This document shows, piece after piece, positions 24,520 to 33,380 of a stretch of DNA of 43,531 bases (within the stretch, counting starts at the first letter, position 1; each line of letters begins with the position of its first letter). The DNA comes from JAAZBV01 sp964499695 (GTDB lineage Bacteria; Desulfobacterota; DSM-4660; Desulfatiglandales; HGW-15): assembly GCA_964499695.1 (NCBI GenBank), contig CAZCMD010000018.1, positions 1-43,531 of the forward strand. Direction: 5' to 3'. The position numbers and the translations under genes are program-made. Under the pieces are notes generated by a model, which ran no database searches, was not told the DNA's origin, and was given only the letters and a program-made list of their open reading frames with translations.

Positions 24520-26907
24520 TTATGCCTTCCCAAGCGCTTTAAGAACTTTGTCAGGTGTGGCCGGCGGATCAACCCATTTACCTATGGCATTTTGTATCGC
24601 ACATATGACAAGATGCGTATTAGCCAGCGAGTGGCTGATGCCGTTTGAGCCATAGGCCGCATTGCCTGCCTGTGTCTCAAGGAACTTCTGTTCCACACGG
24701 GGCATGTCCAGCATGGTAACCTTCTTGTAGTCAAACATATTTGCGTTCAGCTTTACCCCTGTCTTTTCGTCATAGAAAAAATCCTCCAGTAACTGGCATC
24801 CGGTGCTGAAATCCATTACCTGCTCTATCTGGCTTTCAAGTGAAGTTGGTCTGATTACCTTACCCGGGTCTGCAACCACACCAAAGCGTAAGATTTCCAC
24901 CTCACCTGTTTCCGTATCAACTGCCACCTCACACATGGCCGTATTCATGGTGTCAAGATATTTGCCCATGCCTGTTGCCCACAGGGCTGTTGGCGGTTTT
25001 CCCTGGTAGGTCGCAAAGAGGTGTGCCTGACCTACAGCGCTGGCAAGGGAGATCGATTTGCTTTCATCTGATTTGACATATACGTTCCCGTCCTTCATAT
25101 CCAGATCGTCAATGGTATATCCTTTCAGCGGGCTTGGCTCAGGTTTTTTCGGCGGGCCAAAGCCGAAGCCTCCCATTGGCTGCGGATTGTTCGCATTCTC
25201 AATGGCCGCCTCAAGTATCCTTTTTTTCAGGATATTGGCGCACTCCTTTGTAACCCAGGCAGATGCAGTTGTTCCGTCGCTCCCGCCACCAACAGGGGCA
25301 AAGGGTTCGTTGTAGTCAAAATCAATAAATATATCTTCATATTTGAGGCCAAGCTCTTCGGCAACCACCATTGCATTTCCTTCAACTGCATAGATGCCTG
25401 TACAGCAGCCCTGGGTACCCATACGCACCCTGCCATTCTTTAACTCAAGCTTTGAGTGATAGCTTGAAAAGGAATGCCTCGGGCACATCTGATACCGGAA
25501 GCTCGCGCCGTGCATCCTTCCATCAGCGAGTTTTTTACCTCCGGTCGGGTGCCATTGCCAGTTCATCAGCTTTTTTGCCTCAGCCACACATGCATCATAA
25601 CTGGGTACCGGGTTAGTATCCGTATAGTCTGTGGGACCGTGTAGATTAAGCGTGGCAATATCAAGCGGGTCTTTGCCAAGTTTTTCTGCAATAAGGTGTA
25701 TTGCCATTGTAAGGGCATCCCAATTGAATGGGCAGTGCTGGCCGCTGGTGTACATCTTGCCCCTGTTGCTGTTCACCACCTCCATGGACTGCTTTATATT
25801 AAGGCACTTTGTTGTGAAATATGGGCCGTAACCATGATCACCGTTTGTGCCAAGGGTAGAGACAGGGGGTACACCTGCATCTGCAATGGAGAAGTCATCA
25901 ATAGCCGTGATCAGCCCATTCTTTTTAAACCCCACCTTTATATGGCAAAAACGCTGGTTCATATTAAAATCATACATCTCATTCCTGCCAATGGCCATCC
26001 TGACAGGCCTTCCTGCCCTTTTTGCAAGGAGCGGGGTGATCTCCTGTACCTTCCTGAAACCCCAGTCACAGTACTTGCCTCCCTGGAAATAGCCCTCCTG
26101 CGTCACCTTTTCAGGGGGAAGCCCGTACATTCCACCTACTGCATTTTTTCCCTGATTTGCTGTCCAGACAGCACCCTCTATACGAAGGCTTTTCTGATCC
26201 GGGTTGTGCCGCGGGTCATCATACCAGTAGGCAACCGATGCGTATGGGTTTGGGACATGGCCGCTGAATGCCGGCATATTAAAGTCATATTCTATTATGT
26301 GGTCAGCCTCCCTGAAACCTGCCTCTGCATCACCACGGTTTGAATTAAAAAAATTGACATTGCCTTTTGGAGGTGGATTAGGTGCACCGCTTCGCATTGA
26401 AAATCCTCCCTGGCTACCCTTGTTCGGCCTGATTAAGGGGAAATCAGCATTTCTCCCTTTGAGTATGTCTACTATGTGCGGGCGAACCTCCCACTGCGGG
26501 TTAAGGGCCTTTAATGCCTCTTCACACAGCTCTTCAGACTCGGCTACAACAATCACAGCCACCTCATCGTCTTCCATATCGGCAACCTGGTCAACATATG
26601 GCTCAGGGGAACCTCCTCCCATCATTCCACCGCTGCGACCGAAGTTCATCAGCTCCTCATCTTCCCAGGTGAGTACATCGATAACGCCCGGAATCTTTTT
26701 TGCAGCCGCTACGTCAACGCTCTTAACAGCCGCATTTGCATAGGGGCTTCTTAAAAACTTGGCATGAAGCATCTCAGGGAAGACATAATCTGCCCCAAAC
26801 TTTGCCATACCTGTTGCGAGTGATTTGGATAACTTGCCGGGTATGTTGGGCTTTCCGACCACCTTGAATTCTTTTCTTTGTCCGTTTGCTCCTGCTAGAT
26901 CTGCCAT
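24520..26907 (-). CDS. Orphan xanthine-dehydrogenase-type molybdopterin-binding subunit, divergent active site
   Basis: This 795-residue protein has an AAGGAGG SD and no Tat or Sec signal. It aligns in outline with the large subunit of molybdenum hydroxylases: N-terminal domain with ATGMAKFGADYVFPEMLHAKFLRSP (about 31-55), Q-loop-like TANQGKNAVGGMYGLPPEKV (about 249-268), AGRPVRMAIGRNE, and the C-domain stretch GGGSDGTTASAWVTKE. Two key sites differ. The usual Gly-rich GGGFGxK segment reads FQGGKYCDWGF (274-284), and the catalytic GxGE near the C-terminus reads GSNG (753-756), so the base Glu is replaced by Gly. No 2Fe-2S or FAD subunit gene is nearby, which such enzymes need for electron transfer. 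It may use another redox partner or act differently. The neighbouring upstream gene is a NupC-type transporter. Confidence 0.85.
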   Translation of the reverse strand: MADLAGANGQRKEFKVVGKPNIPGKLSKSLATGMAKFGADYVFPEMLHAKFLRSPYANAAVKSVDVAAAKKIPGVIDVLTWEDEELMNFGRSGGMMGGGSPEPYVDQVADMEDDEVAVIVVAESEELCEEALKALNPQWEVRPHIVDILKGRNADFPLIRPNKGSQGGFSMRSGAPNPPPKGNVNFFNSNRGDAEAGFREADHIIEYDFNMPAFSGHVPNPYASVAYWYDDPRHNPDQKSLRIEGAVWTANQGKNAVGGMYGLPPEKVTQEGYFQGGKYCDWGFRKVQEITPLLAKRAGRPVRMAIGRNEMYDFNMNQRFCHIKVGFKKNGLITAIDDFSIADAGVPPVSTLGTNGDHGYGPYFTTKCLNIKQSMEVVNSNRGKMYTSGQHCPFNWDALTMAIHLIAEKLGKDPLDIATLNLHGPTDYTDTNPVPSYDACVAEAKKLMNWQWHPTGGKKLADGRMHGASFRYQMCPRHSFSSYHSKLELKNGRVRMGTQGCCTGIYAVEGNAMVVAEELGLKYEDIFIDFDYNEPFAPVGGGSDGTTASAWVTKECANILKKRILEAAIENANNPQPMGGFGFGPPKKPEPSPLKGYTIDDLDMKDGNVYVKSDESKSISLASAVGQAHLFATYQGKPPTALWATGMGKYLDTMNTAMCEVAVDTETGEVEILRFGVVADPGKVIRPTSLESQIEQVMDFSTGCQLLEDFFYDEKTGVKLNANMFDYKKVTMLDMPRVEQKFLETQAGNAAYGSNGISHSLANTHLVICAIQNAIGKWVDPPATPDKVLKALGKA

Positions 26908-27005
26908 GCTGAAAACCTCCTTTTTACAGGTATTGTTACCAATATGTGTATGTTCTGTGTCTCTATATAACAGACTGATGCACTAATTGAAATAATTTTT
27001 ATGTA

Positions 27006-28250
27006 TCAGTAAATAACCCCTATAACAGCCCCTGTCATGCAGGTGGCAAGCGTTCCGGCTATAATCGATTTCATACCCAGGCTTACTATCTCATTCCGCC
27101 GCTCAGGGGCCATTGCACCCATTCCGCCTATCATTATTCCAAGGGAGCCCAGGTTTGAAAAACCGCACATGGCGTATGTCATTATTATACGGCTTCTATC
27201 TGATAAAACTCCCTTACCCAGCGACGCCAGATTCTGGTATGCGATTAGTTCATTAAGCACGGTTTTTACCCCCATGAGACTCCCGGATACCTTTGCCTCT
27301 GCCCATGGTATGCCCATAACCCATGTTAAAGGCGCCATAATAATCCCAAGAAGCCTCTGGATCGTGACCGGTTCACCACCAATCTGAGGAATGACTCCAA
27401 GGATCAGGTTTATCAGATAGACAAGGGATACAAGCACAATGAGCATTGCTATGATGTTGATCAAAAGACCAACCCCCCCAATAGTGCCTTTAGTGATAGC
27501 ATCCATTGAACTTTCAGAAGGATCATCAAATGTAATTTCACCCTTTGATATTTCATGTGTCTCGGGGATCATCAGTTTTGCAACAGTTATTGCCGCCGGG
27601 GCGCTTATCAGGGATGCAACCAGAAGGTGGCCCATCACATCGGGAATAACATTGGTAAGTATTGTTGCATAAAGCACCATGACGGTCCCTGCAATTGTTG
27701 CCATCCCTGATGTCATGATAGAGAATAGCTCGCTTCTTGATATGGATGGGATATAGGGTTTCACTAATAATGGTGCCTCCACCATGCCTACAAATATATT
27801 AGCAGAAATACCAAGGCCCTCTACTCCGCCGATACCCATCAGCCTAGTAAGCACCCATGAAAACCCTTTTACTATAACAGGTAAGATCCTCCAGTAAAAG
27901 AGAAGTGCTGACAGGGCGCTGATCAGAAGCACAAGCGGGAGGCTCTGAAAGGCAAGTATGAAGGTTGATCCGGGGTTTGTTATGGTAAAGGGGGCGTCAC
28001 CTCCTCCAAGGTAGCCGAACACAAAACCCGTACCCTCTGCGATGGATTCCTGAAGGGCACTGACAGCGCTGTTCAGCCACATGAAAAAGAGCCGGCTCAG
28101 GGGAAGTTTTACAAGGATAATGGCGACTATCAGTTGAATGACAATACCCGCACCGATAGTCCGGTAATTTACTCTGCTTCTGTTCTCTGAAATTGTCCAT
28201 GCGAGTAACGCAAGGATGAACAGCCCTGCCAGGCTCTGTAATCTCAACAA
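27006..28250 (-). CDS. nupC: NupC-type concentrative nucleoside transporter
   Basis: This 414-residue membrane protein starts with TTG at 28250 (or the adjacent TTG at 28247), with SD AGGAGG 6 bases upstream. It has about nine hydrophobic segments. Family motifs include GFVFGYLGGGDAPF, FQSLPLVLLISALSALLFYW, EGLGISANIFVGMVEAPLLVKPYI, SELFSIMTSGMATIAGTVMVLY and the final GFSNLGSLGIMIGGMGAMAPERR. CNT carriers import nucleosides with Na+ or H+. The glutamate in VEAPLL, needed for substrate binding in characterised homologues, is present. It precedes the molybdenum hydroxylase gene on the same strand with 98 bp between, which has a weak candidate promoter (TTTCAA, 17 bp, TATATA), so cotranscription is possible but not certain. 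Confidence 0.92.
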   Translation of the reverse strand: MLRLQSLAGLFILALLAWTISENRSRVNYRTIGAGIVIQLIVAIILVKLPLSRLFFMWLNSAVSALQESIAEGTGFVFGYLGGGDAPFTITNPGSTFILAFQSLPLVLLISALSALLFYWRILPVIVKGFSWVLTRLMGIGGVEGLGISANIFVGMVEAPLLVKPYIPSISRSELFSIMTSGMATIAGTVMVLYATILTNVIPDVMGHLLVASLISAPAAITVAKLMIPETHEISKGEITFDDPSESSMDAITKGTIGGVGLLINIIAMLIVLVSLVYLINLILGVIPQIGGEPVTIQRLLGIIMAPLTWVMGIPWAEAKVSGSLMGVKTVLNELIAYQNLASLGKGVLSDRSRIIMTYAMCGFSNLGSLGIMIGGMGAMAPERRNEIVSLGMKSIIAGTLATCMTGAVIGVIY

Positions 28251-28809
28251 TTTAAACCTCCTGTTGATGGAATACTGAGAAGGATTTATTTTTAGTATGG
28301 TATGATTATCAGATGTCTATTCAAATTTCTATATGAATTACATGCTTCCATATTTTTAATTCAGGTCACGGGGATATGTATGATCAGGTTACATTCACCT
28401 GCCTTTTGAAAAGAAAATATCCGTACAAAAATGTTACAAAAGAATTTTCAAAAGACAAAATTGTATGAGTAAAATTATTTTATTTCAGTAATGTAAAAAC
28501 ACCAAAATGAAAATAATATCAATAAGATAATACCCATCAGCCTGCCTGGAAAAGAGTGGCATATCTCTTGCTCTTTTTATTTCCCAAATCCACTTAAAAA
28601 TGGCAGCAATCTATAATCAATAAAAGGAGGAATGAATAAAAAACGAAAGCGATTATCACACCCTTTATTATCAATGGGGCAAATGGCAATTTATATCACT
28701 GTTTTGGAATCTGTTTTTGAGCAGTTGGACTTTGGTAAAATATTACTTGATTACTTAAATTATATGTGAAAAATAACATTCATCTATTTATATTCCACAG
28801 GAGGAAAAA
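28251..28809. other. 559-bp AT-rich spacer before the porin gene
   Basis: It contains the nupC upstream region, a small hairpin with T-rich tail at 28550-28580 (AAAAGAG ... CTCTTTT then TATTT) that could end a short RNA, and a 45-codon open frame at 28632-28769. I could not define the porin promoter. Confidence 0.4.
28632..28769 (+). CDS. Possible 45-residue small protein
   Basis: The frame MNKKRKRLSHPLLSMGQ... ends at 28769. It has a basic N-terminus and an amphipathic or hydrophobic rest (MAIYITVLESVFEQLDFGK). An AGGAGG lies only one base before the ATG, closer than normal. No relative is recognised. It lies 40 bp before the porin gene and could be a leader peptide or chance. Confidence 0.3.
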   Translation: MNKKRKRLSHPLLSMGQMAIYITVLESVFEQLDFGKILLDYLNYM

Positions 28810-29544
28810 ATGAGAAAAAGATTTATTAAATCTATCTTTATAATTGGTTTTGCTTTATTAACCTTTAGCTCTTTACCTGCTTTTGCTGAAGATGAATCAC
28901 CTGTATCGGCTTCTGCCGATGTTTCAATACTATCACAATACGTCTGGCGTGGTTATGCATTAAGTGATGACAGTATAGTAATACAACCCTCTATGAGTGT
29001 TTCTTATAATGGCTTCGGATTTAATCTATGGGGAAACCTTGATACAGATGATCCTATTGATAATGACAGCTCTTTTAATGAGACAGATATGACAATATCT
29101 TATGACTGGTCATTTGATAAATTAAGCATCGGGGCAGGTTATCTATATTATGCCCTTGAAGGTGAAGATACACAGGAGGTATATCTGTCATTCGGCCTTG
29201 ATACCTTACTTTCTCCAACATTATCAGTGTATAAGGATATAGATACCTTTCCGGGATGGTATGTTAACCTGGGAATCAGCCATTCTATAGCCTTTACAGA
29301 TGAGCTTGCACTGGATCTTGGTGCATCAATAGGGTACCTCGATGCAGATGACTACAGTGAATTTCACGATGGTGCTATTTCAGCATCAATGACCTTTCCT
29401 GTTAATGAGTATATCAGTGTTACACCTAATGTTGCATATACATTTGCCCTGACAGATGAATCTGAAGATAATATCAGATATGGAAGCTGGGATGCTGATG
29501 AAGATCATTTTTATGGCGGAGTTACATGCTCTCTGGCGTTTTAA
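28810..29544 (+). CDS. TorF-family putative outer-membrane porin
   Basis: This 244-residue protein has an AGGAGG SD and a signal peptide cut near PAFA-ED. The mature part begins with VSASADVSILSQYVWRGYALSD, the hallmark start of the TorF/Gcw_chp family (VS-x2-SQYVWRG). It continues as alternating strands rich in Asp, Tyr and Ser (about 10-12 strands) and ends in Phe (VTCSLAF), as outer-membrane barrels do. The excess of Asp and Glu would give an acidic, possibly cation-preferring pore. Function is unproven in the family. A terminator follows directly, so it is probably a single-gene unit. Confidence 0.85.
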   Translation: MRKRFIKSIFIIGFALLTFSSLPAFAEDESPVSASADVSILSQYVWRGYALSDDSIVIQPSMSVSYNGFGFNLWGNLDTDDPIDNDSSFNETDMTISYDWSFDKLSIGAGYLYYALEGEDTQEVYLSFGLDTLLSPTLSVYKDIDTFPGWYVNLGISHSIAFTDELALDLGASIGYLDADDYSEFHDGAISASMTFPVNEYISVTPNVAYTFALTDESEDNIRYGSWDADEDHFYGGVTCSLAF

Positions 29545-29568
29545 TAAACTGACTTAGATCTTTATATG

Positions 29569-29610
29569 AACCCCTTCTGAATCAAATCAGGAGGGGTTGT
29601 CTGTTTTTAT
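29569..29610 (+). terminator. Rho-independent terminator of the porin gene
   Basis: AACCCCTTCTGA pairs with TCAGGAGGGGTT (one G-T wobble) around a 6-base loop, followed after GTC by TGTTTTTAT. It lies 25 bp after the stop. Confidence 0.85.
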
Positions 29611-29720
29611 AATCCCGGGGTTGAAAAAATTCTTTTTTTAAAATAACCTTCAAATAATGGTATTAATATTTTAGGCATGGAGTTTACCTTTACCCTCCTT
29701 ATAGGGATATAATAAGACAT

Positions 29721-30422
29721 ATGCATGGAATGGATAAGGGGCCACAAAAAATAAGCTTTATGTTTGGCCGTATCTCAAAAAGATATGACCTTTTGAATAG
29801 TCTCATCTCCCTTGGTCTTGATACCAGGTGGCGCAGATTTCTTGTAAAGATGGCCCGTGTTCCTGACAAGGGTGCAGTGCTCGATGCAGGTGCAGGGACA
29901 GGTGATATTGCCATTGAGATTAAAAAAAAGAAACCGTCAGTAATGGTCATAGCCGCTGATTTAACATATGAGATGATCGCCGTAGGAAAGAAAAGGCTGA
30001 TAGGTGGTGAAATAGGGTGGTGTCAGGCAGACGCACTGAAACTGCCTTTTCCTGATGCCAGATTTGATGCAGTAACCTCCGGGTTTCTTGCCAGAAATGT
30101 ACCTGATATGGCTCTCATGTTCAGGGAACAGGTGCGGGTTCTTAAACCGGGAGGAAGGCTTGTGTGCCTGGATACAAGCCCTGTGCCTGACAATATTTTT
30201 AAACCGCTCGTGCTTATCTATTACAGGCTGATAATCCCCCTAATGGGATTTTTAATTTCAGGAGAAAGGGATGCATACAGATACCTACCTGAAACTACTT
30301 TAAGGTTTGTTAACCCGGATGAACTGGTTATAGTACTGGAAGATGCAGGCCTTACAGATGTAAAATACAGGAGATTCATGTTTGGAAATATTGCTGTACA
30401 CTGGGGTATAAGGCCCGGTTAA
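29721..30422 (+). CDS. ubiE: UbiE/MenG-type class I methyltransferase
   Basis: This 233-residue protein follows the demethylmenaquinone methyltransferase pattern: ISFMFGRISKRYDLLNSLISLGLDTRWRR at the start, SAM motif I DAGAGTGDIAIEI near 54-66, ADALKLPFPDARFDAVTSGFLARNV near 101-125, and RVLKPGGRLVCLD near 140. The usual LSFGLRN-like site reads TSGFLARN. It methylates the quinone ring at the membrane in menaquinone synthesis. A TATAAT lies at 29708-29713, so the transcript may start at or next to the ATG (leaderless); the ATG at 29730 is an alternative start. It begins an operon with a ThiF-like E1 and a MoaD-like protein, an unusual setting that leaves room for a different substrate. Confidence 0.85.
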   Translation: MHGMDKGPQKISFMFGRISKRYDLLNSLISLGLDTRWRRFLVKMARVPDKGAVLDAGAGTGDIAIEIKKKKPSVMVIAADLTYEMIAVGKKRLIGGEIGWCQADALKLPFPDARFDAVTSGFLARNVPDMALMFREQVRVLKPGGRLVCLDTSPVPDNIFKPLVLIYYRLIIPLMGFLISGERDAYRYLPETTLRFVNPDELVIVLEDAGLTDVKYRRFMFGNIAVHWGIRPG

Positions 30423-30446
30423 TAAACTTTTCAGACAGGAGAAAAT

Positions 30447-31184
30447 ATGCTTTCACAGGATGAACTTGCCAGATATGACAGGCAGATAATGATGCCTGAG
30501 ATTGGATTAGAAGGTCAGGAAAAGCTAAAAAGATCAAGGGTCTTTATTGCTGGCGCTGGCGGTCTTGGTTCTCCTGTATCCTTATATCTTGCTGCTGCGG
30601 GTGTGGGGACACTGGTTATTGCCGATAATGACAGCGTTGAGATAACCAATCTCAACAGGCAGATACTACACTGGACAAGGAATATCGGCGCAAAAAAGGT
30701 TGAATCAGCCAGAGAAAAGATAAACTCATTTAATGAGCATACAAAGGTTGAGATTATTGATGAAACCATTAATGATGATAACATATTAAAATTAACTTAC
30801 GGCTGTGATGCCATTATCGATGCAATGGATAACATTGCAACAAGATTTGTCCTTAACAGGGCAGCAATAAAAAGGGATATCCCCTTGTTTCACGGTGCTG
30901 TAAGCGGGCTGGAGGGAAGGGTGACTACCATAATCCCTGGTAAAACCGCATGTATCGGATGCATGTACAAGGATGATGTAAAATCAGGAAAATTTCCTGT
31001 TATTGGTGTTACCCCTGGACTAATAGGCATAATACAGGCTACAGAGGTCATAAAGTACCTCACCGGTATGGGGACACTTCTTTTAAACAGGCTCCTTATT
31101 TATGATGGTATGGATCTCAGGTTCAGGGAATTTAAATTAAGCAGAAACCCTGAGTGCAGAGAATGTAATACAGAGAAGGATTGA
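30447..31184 (+). CDS. ThiF/MoeB/HesA-type adenylyltransferase (E1-like)
   Basis: This 245-residue protein has a CAGGAG SD. The N-terminal ELARYDRQIMMPEIG, the ATP loop GAGGLGSPVSLYLAAAGVG (about 36-54), NLNRQILH (with the essential Arg), DAMDNIATRFVLN, and two Cys pairs (CIGC near 171 and CREC near 238) that bind zinc are all present. Such enzymes adenylate the C-terminal Gly-Gly of a ubiquitin-like sulfur carrier (MoaD, ThiS and relatives). The next gene encodes exactly such a carrier, and its SD (AAGGA) lies inside the end of this gene, so the two are translationally close. The cofactor served (molybdopterin, thiamin or another sulfur-bearing compound) is not decided by sequence. Confidence 0.92.
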   Translation: MLSQDELARYDRQIMMPEIGLEGQEKLKRSRVFIAGAGGLGSPVSLYLAAAGVGTLVIADNDSVEITNLNRQILHWTRNIGAKKVESAREKINSFNEHTKVEIIDETINDDNILKLTYGCDAIIDAMDNIATRFVLNRAAIKRDIPLFHGAVSGLEGRVTTIIPGKTACIGCMYKDDVKSGKFPVIGVTPGLIGIIQATEVIKYLTGMGTLLLNRLLIYDGMDLRFREFKLSRNPECRECNTEKD

Positions 31185-31189
31185 AAAAT

Positions 31190-31462
31190 ATGGGTGTAAC
31201 AATTGATCTTCACAGGGCCTTTCAGAAATATTGTGGTAACCTCGAAAAAATAGAGGTAAAAGGTAATAGTGTACACGAATGCCTCAGACAATTGATACTC
31301 ATGTATCCTGAGGTTAAAAAGGCGATCTTTGTGGAGGAAGGAAAGCTGCACCCCCTTATCGAGGTATATGTGAATTCATCAAGCGCATATCCTGATGCAT
31401 TAAAAAAAGAGGTTCATGATGGTGACAAAATATTTATTATACATACACTTGCAGGAGGATAA
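31190..31462 (+). CDS. MoaD/ThiS-like ubiquitin-fold sulfur carrier
   Basis: The ATG at 31190 is preferred (AAGGA 9 bases upstream); an in-frame TTG at 31181 overlaps the previous stop. The 90-residue protein has a beta-grasp pattern (MGVTIDLHRAFQKYCG, IEVKGNSVHECLRQLI, LIEVYVNSSSAY, DGDKIFIIHTLAGG). It ends exactly in Gly-Gly, the residues that an E1-like enzyme adenylates and thiolates. Pairing with the ThiF-like gene directly upstream is clear. The IFIIHTLAGG ending is closer to MoaD (IPPVAGG) than to ThiS. No MoaE is nearby. Confidence 0.88.
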   Translation: MGVTIDLHRAFQKYCGNLEKIEVKGNSVHECLRQLILMYPEVKKAIFVEEGKLHPLIEVYVNSSSAYPDALKKEVHDGDKIFIIHTLAGG

Positions 31463-31501
31463 GATAAAGTGCTATTTGAAAGTTACAGGTTTTACTAAGT
31501 T

Positions 31502-32509
31502 ATGACAGAATTGATCAGACCGTTTCCAAAAATAAGAAATATTACACCTATTCCAATACCATTTAATGAGGTGCCTTATCTCCTCACAGCAAATATCTAT
31601 GCCCTTGGGAAAAAGGAGATAACCCTTATTGATGTCGGCCCTGATATACCGGGTTCCCTTGAATTTATCATGGAGAGCTTTAAAAGAGAGGGGCTTATGT
31701 TTAACAATATAAACAGGATAATACTGACACACGGACATATGGACCATTTCGGGCTTGCCTCTGAAATTATTAAGCAGCTTGATCATCCTGTTGAGATATA
31801 TATCCACCCTGAAGGGATATGGAAGATATCCAGCGAATTTTTAAAAAATGAGATCTGGGCAGATGAGCTTGACCAGCTTAAAGAGATGGCCGGGATACCT
31901 GATGATGTCCTTAATGCAATGAAAAGGGGAATTCGAAAATATTACAGCATAGCAAAACCCATTGATGACCCGAAGGCGATGGAAGATGACCATATATTTA
32001 ACGGTGAAGGATACTCTCTAAGGGTGGTATTTACACCGGGGCACGACCCGGGCTTATGTTGCCTGTATGAACCTGAACAGAAGATACTGTTCAGCAGTGA
32101 TCATATTATAAAGAATCTCACACCAAAACCGATACTGGCCATGAACCGCGACAGGATGAGAGATAAAAACTATAAGGGGCTGGTTGCATACCAGAAATCT
32201 CTTGACCGGGTATCTAAATTGGATGTGAGGTATCTGTTCCCAGGTCATGGTGAATATATTGACGATATGCAGCCTGTTATAGACATGTACAGGAGGCTTT
32301 ATGCCGAACGGATGGAGCAGGTGCTTAATGCAGTAAGGAAAAATGAGGTGCCTGTTTTTAATCTGGTCAGGAATATTTTCCCAAGTGTTGAAAAGGCAGA
32401 TGTTTTTATTGCCCTTTCAGAGATATTCTCACACCTTGAGGTGCTTGAATCAGAAAATAAGGTTGAAGTAAAAGGGCAGGGCTTTCCAATTATTTACCGG
32501 GCATTATAG
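31502..32509 (+). CDS. Metallo-beta-lactamase-fold hydrolase
   Basis: This 335-residue soluble protein carries the zinc motif THGHMDHFG near residues 76-84, with later ligands in TPGHDPGL, FSSDH and FPGHGEYI. After the core (about 1-250) an added C-terminal helical domain (about 255-335; MYRRLYAERMEQVLNAVRK, VFIALSEIFSHLEVLES) resembles the winged-helix-like tail of LACTB2/YqjP-type MBL proteins that bind CoA thioesters or RNA. It lies 39 bp after the MoaD-like gene in the same direction and is probably the last gene of that operon. The SD is poor. The substrate is unknown. Confidence 0.88.
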   Translation: MTELIRPFPKIRNITPIPIPFNEVPYLLTANIYALGKKEITLIDVGPDIPGSLEFIMESFKREGLMFNNINRIILTHGHMDHFGLASEIIKQLDHPVEIYIHPEGIWKISSEFLKNEIWADELDQLKEMAGIPDDVLNAMKRGIRKYYSIAKPIDDPKAMEDDHIFNGEGYSLRVVFTPGHDPGLCCLYEPEQKILFSSDHIIKNLTPKPILAMNRDRMRDKNYKGLVAYQKSLDRVSKLDVRYLFPGHGEYIDDMQPVIDMYRRLYAERMEQVLNAVRKNEVPVFNLVRNIFPSVEKADVFIALSEIFSHLEVLESENKVEVKGQGFPIIYRAL

Positions 32510-32525
32510 ATTTTTTACAAAATAA

Positions 32526-32562
32526 AAGACCCTCTTGCAGATAGAGTCTGGCAGAGGGTCTT
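32526..32562 (-). terminator. Hairpin terminator, best for the minus strand
   Basis: AAGACCCTCT (32526-32535) pairs with AGAGGGTCTT (32553-32562). On the minus strand the stem is followed by TTATTTTG, so it should end the B3/B4 gene transcript. On the plus strand there is no T run. Confidence 0.75.
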
Positions 32563-32573
32563 GAATTATAGGT

Positions 32574-33290
32574 TTATAATCCCAACTCCATCTTCGGATT
32601 ATCCTTATCAAGGATTTTATAACTCACCTTGCCTCCGCAGAATTTATTTATCAGCTCAACCGCCTCAATGCATATAGTCTCTGTTTCATCCCTTGTAACG
32701 GGAGGGAGGCCGTCAATATTCATTTCAAAGGCTGTTGTTGAGTTTTTAATGGATGTATGCTCTGCCTGTCGCCAGCTCCACCGCCTTACAAGACAATTAT
32801 TACCTTCAGTAAAAATTATTTCCCCTGGCTCTGCCTGTTCTGAAATATCAGTTCCGAATGGGGTAAAAAACTCTTTACCTGTAGCCCTTCTGAGTGAGAT
32901 ATCACCCTTTACTACATCTATTGCATGTGCCCCTGCTGTAATAATATACATGAGGGATAAGATGTTACCAATATCAACAACAGTGTTAATGCCGGGCAGT
33001 TCATTGCCATTTAAGACCCTTCTCACCATCCCCTCAATGGATGACCTGAATTTGGCAGGTTTTGCACCGAACAGCCGGTATGCCTCTCTCCAGGAGTTGA
33101 TCCTGGGGTGAGATGCAGGGTCATCCTTATTTACTTTACTGTGCAGGGCCTTTTCAGCATCTCTCAGCAGGGATATAAGTTCAGGAGGTGAATCAGAGAT
33201 CTTGATATCAAATGCCAGAACTACACCCCGGCAGTATCCTGGAAACATGTCAAAGATTGCATTATCGATTGAATAAAAAGGCTTACCCAT
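32574..33290 (-). CDS. B3/B4 domain protein (PheT-editing-like)
   Basis: This 238-residue cytosolic protein matches the free-standing B3/B4 family: GYCRGVVLAFDIKIS near the start, INSWREAYRLFGAKPAKFRSSIEGMVRRVL near 70-100, LPGINTVVDIGNILSL, then a glycine-led segment and VRRWSWRQAEHTSI near 165. In phenylalanyl-tRNA synthetase beta chains the B3/B4 domain hydrolyses mischarged tRNA, so stand-alone copies are suspected trans-editing factors or deacylases, without firm proof. The SD is weak. Its neighbour upstream on the same strand is an HD-domain hydrolase 90 bp away. Confidence 0.85.
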   Translation of the reverse strand: MGKPFYSIDNAIFDMFPGYCRGVVLAFDIKISDSPPELISLLRDAEKALHSKVNKDDPASHPRINSWREAYRLFGAKPAKFRSSIEGMVRRVLNGNELPGINTVVDIGNILSLMYIITAGAHAIDVVKGDISLRRATGKEFFTPFGTDISEQAEPGEIIFTEGNNCLVRRWSWRQAEHTSIKNSTTAFEMNIDGLPPVTRDETETICIEAVELINKFCGGKVSYKILDKDNPKMELGL

Positions 33291-33380
33291 AATTTGTTCC
33301 TCTGAAGAAATATTAACTGTAATATTGTTTAGTTAACTTTTAACACATCCTTTTTTTAAAAAGCAAGGGATGGTGATATA

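Noticed and set aside
25696..26343. 215-codon open frame on the plus strand
   Set aside because: It is antisense to the molybdenum hydroxylase gene, without SD or domain pattern.
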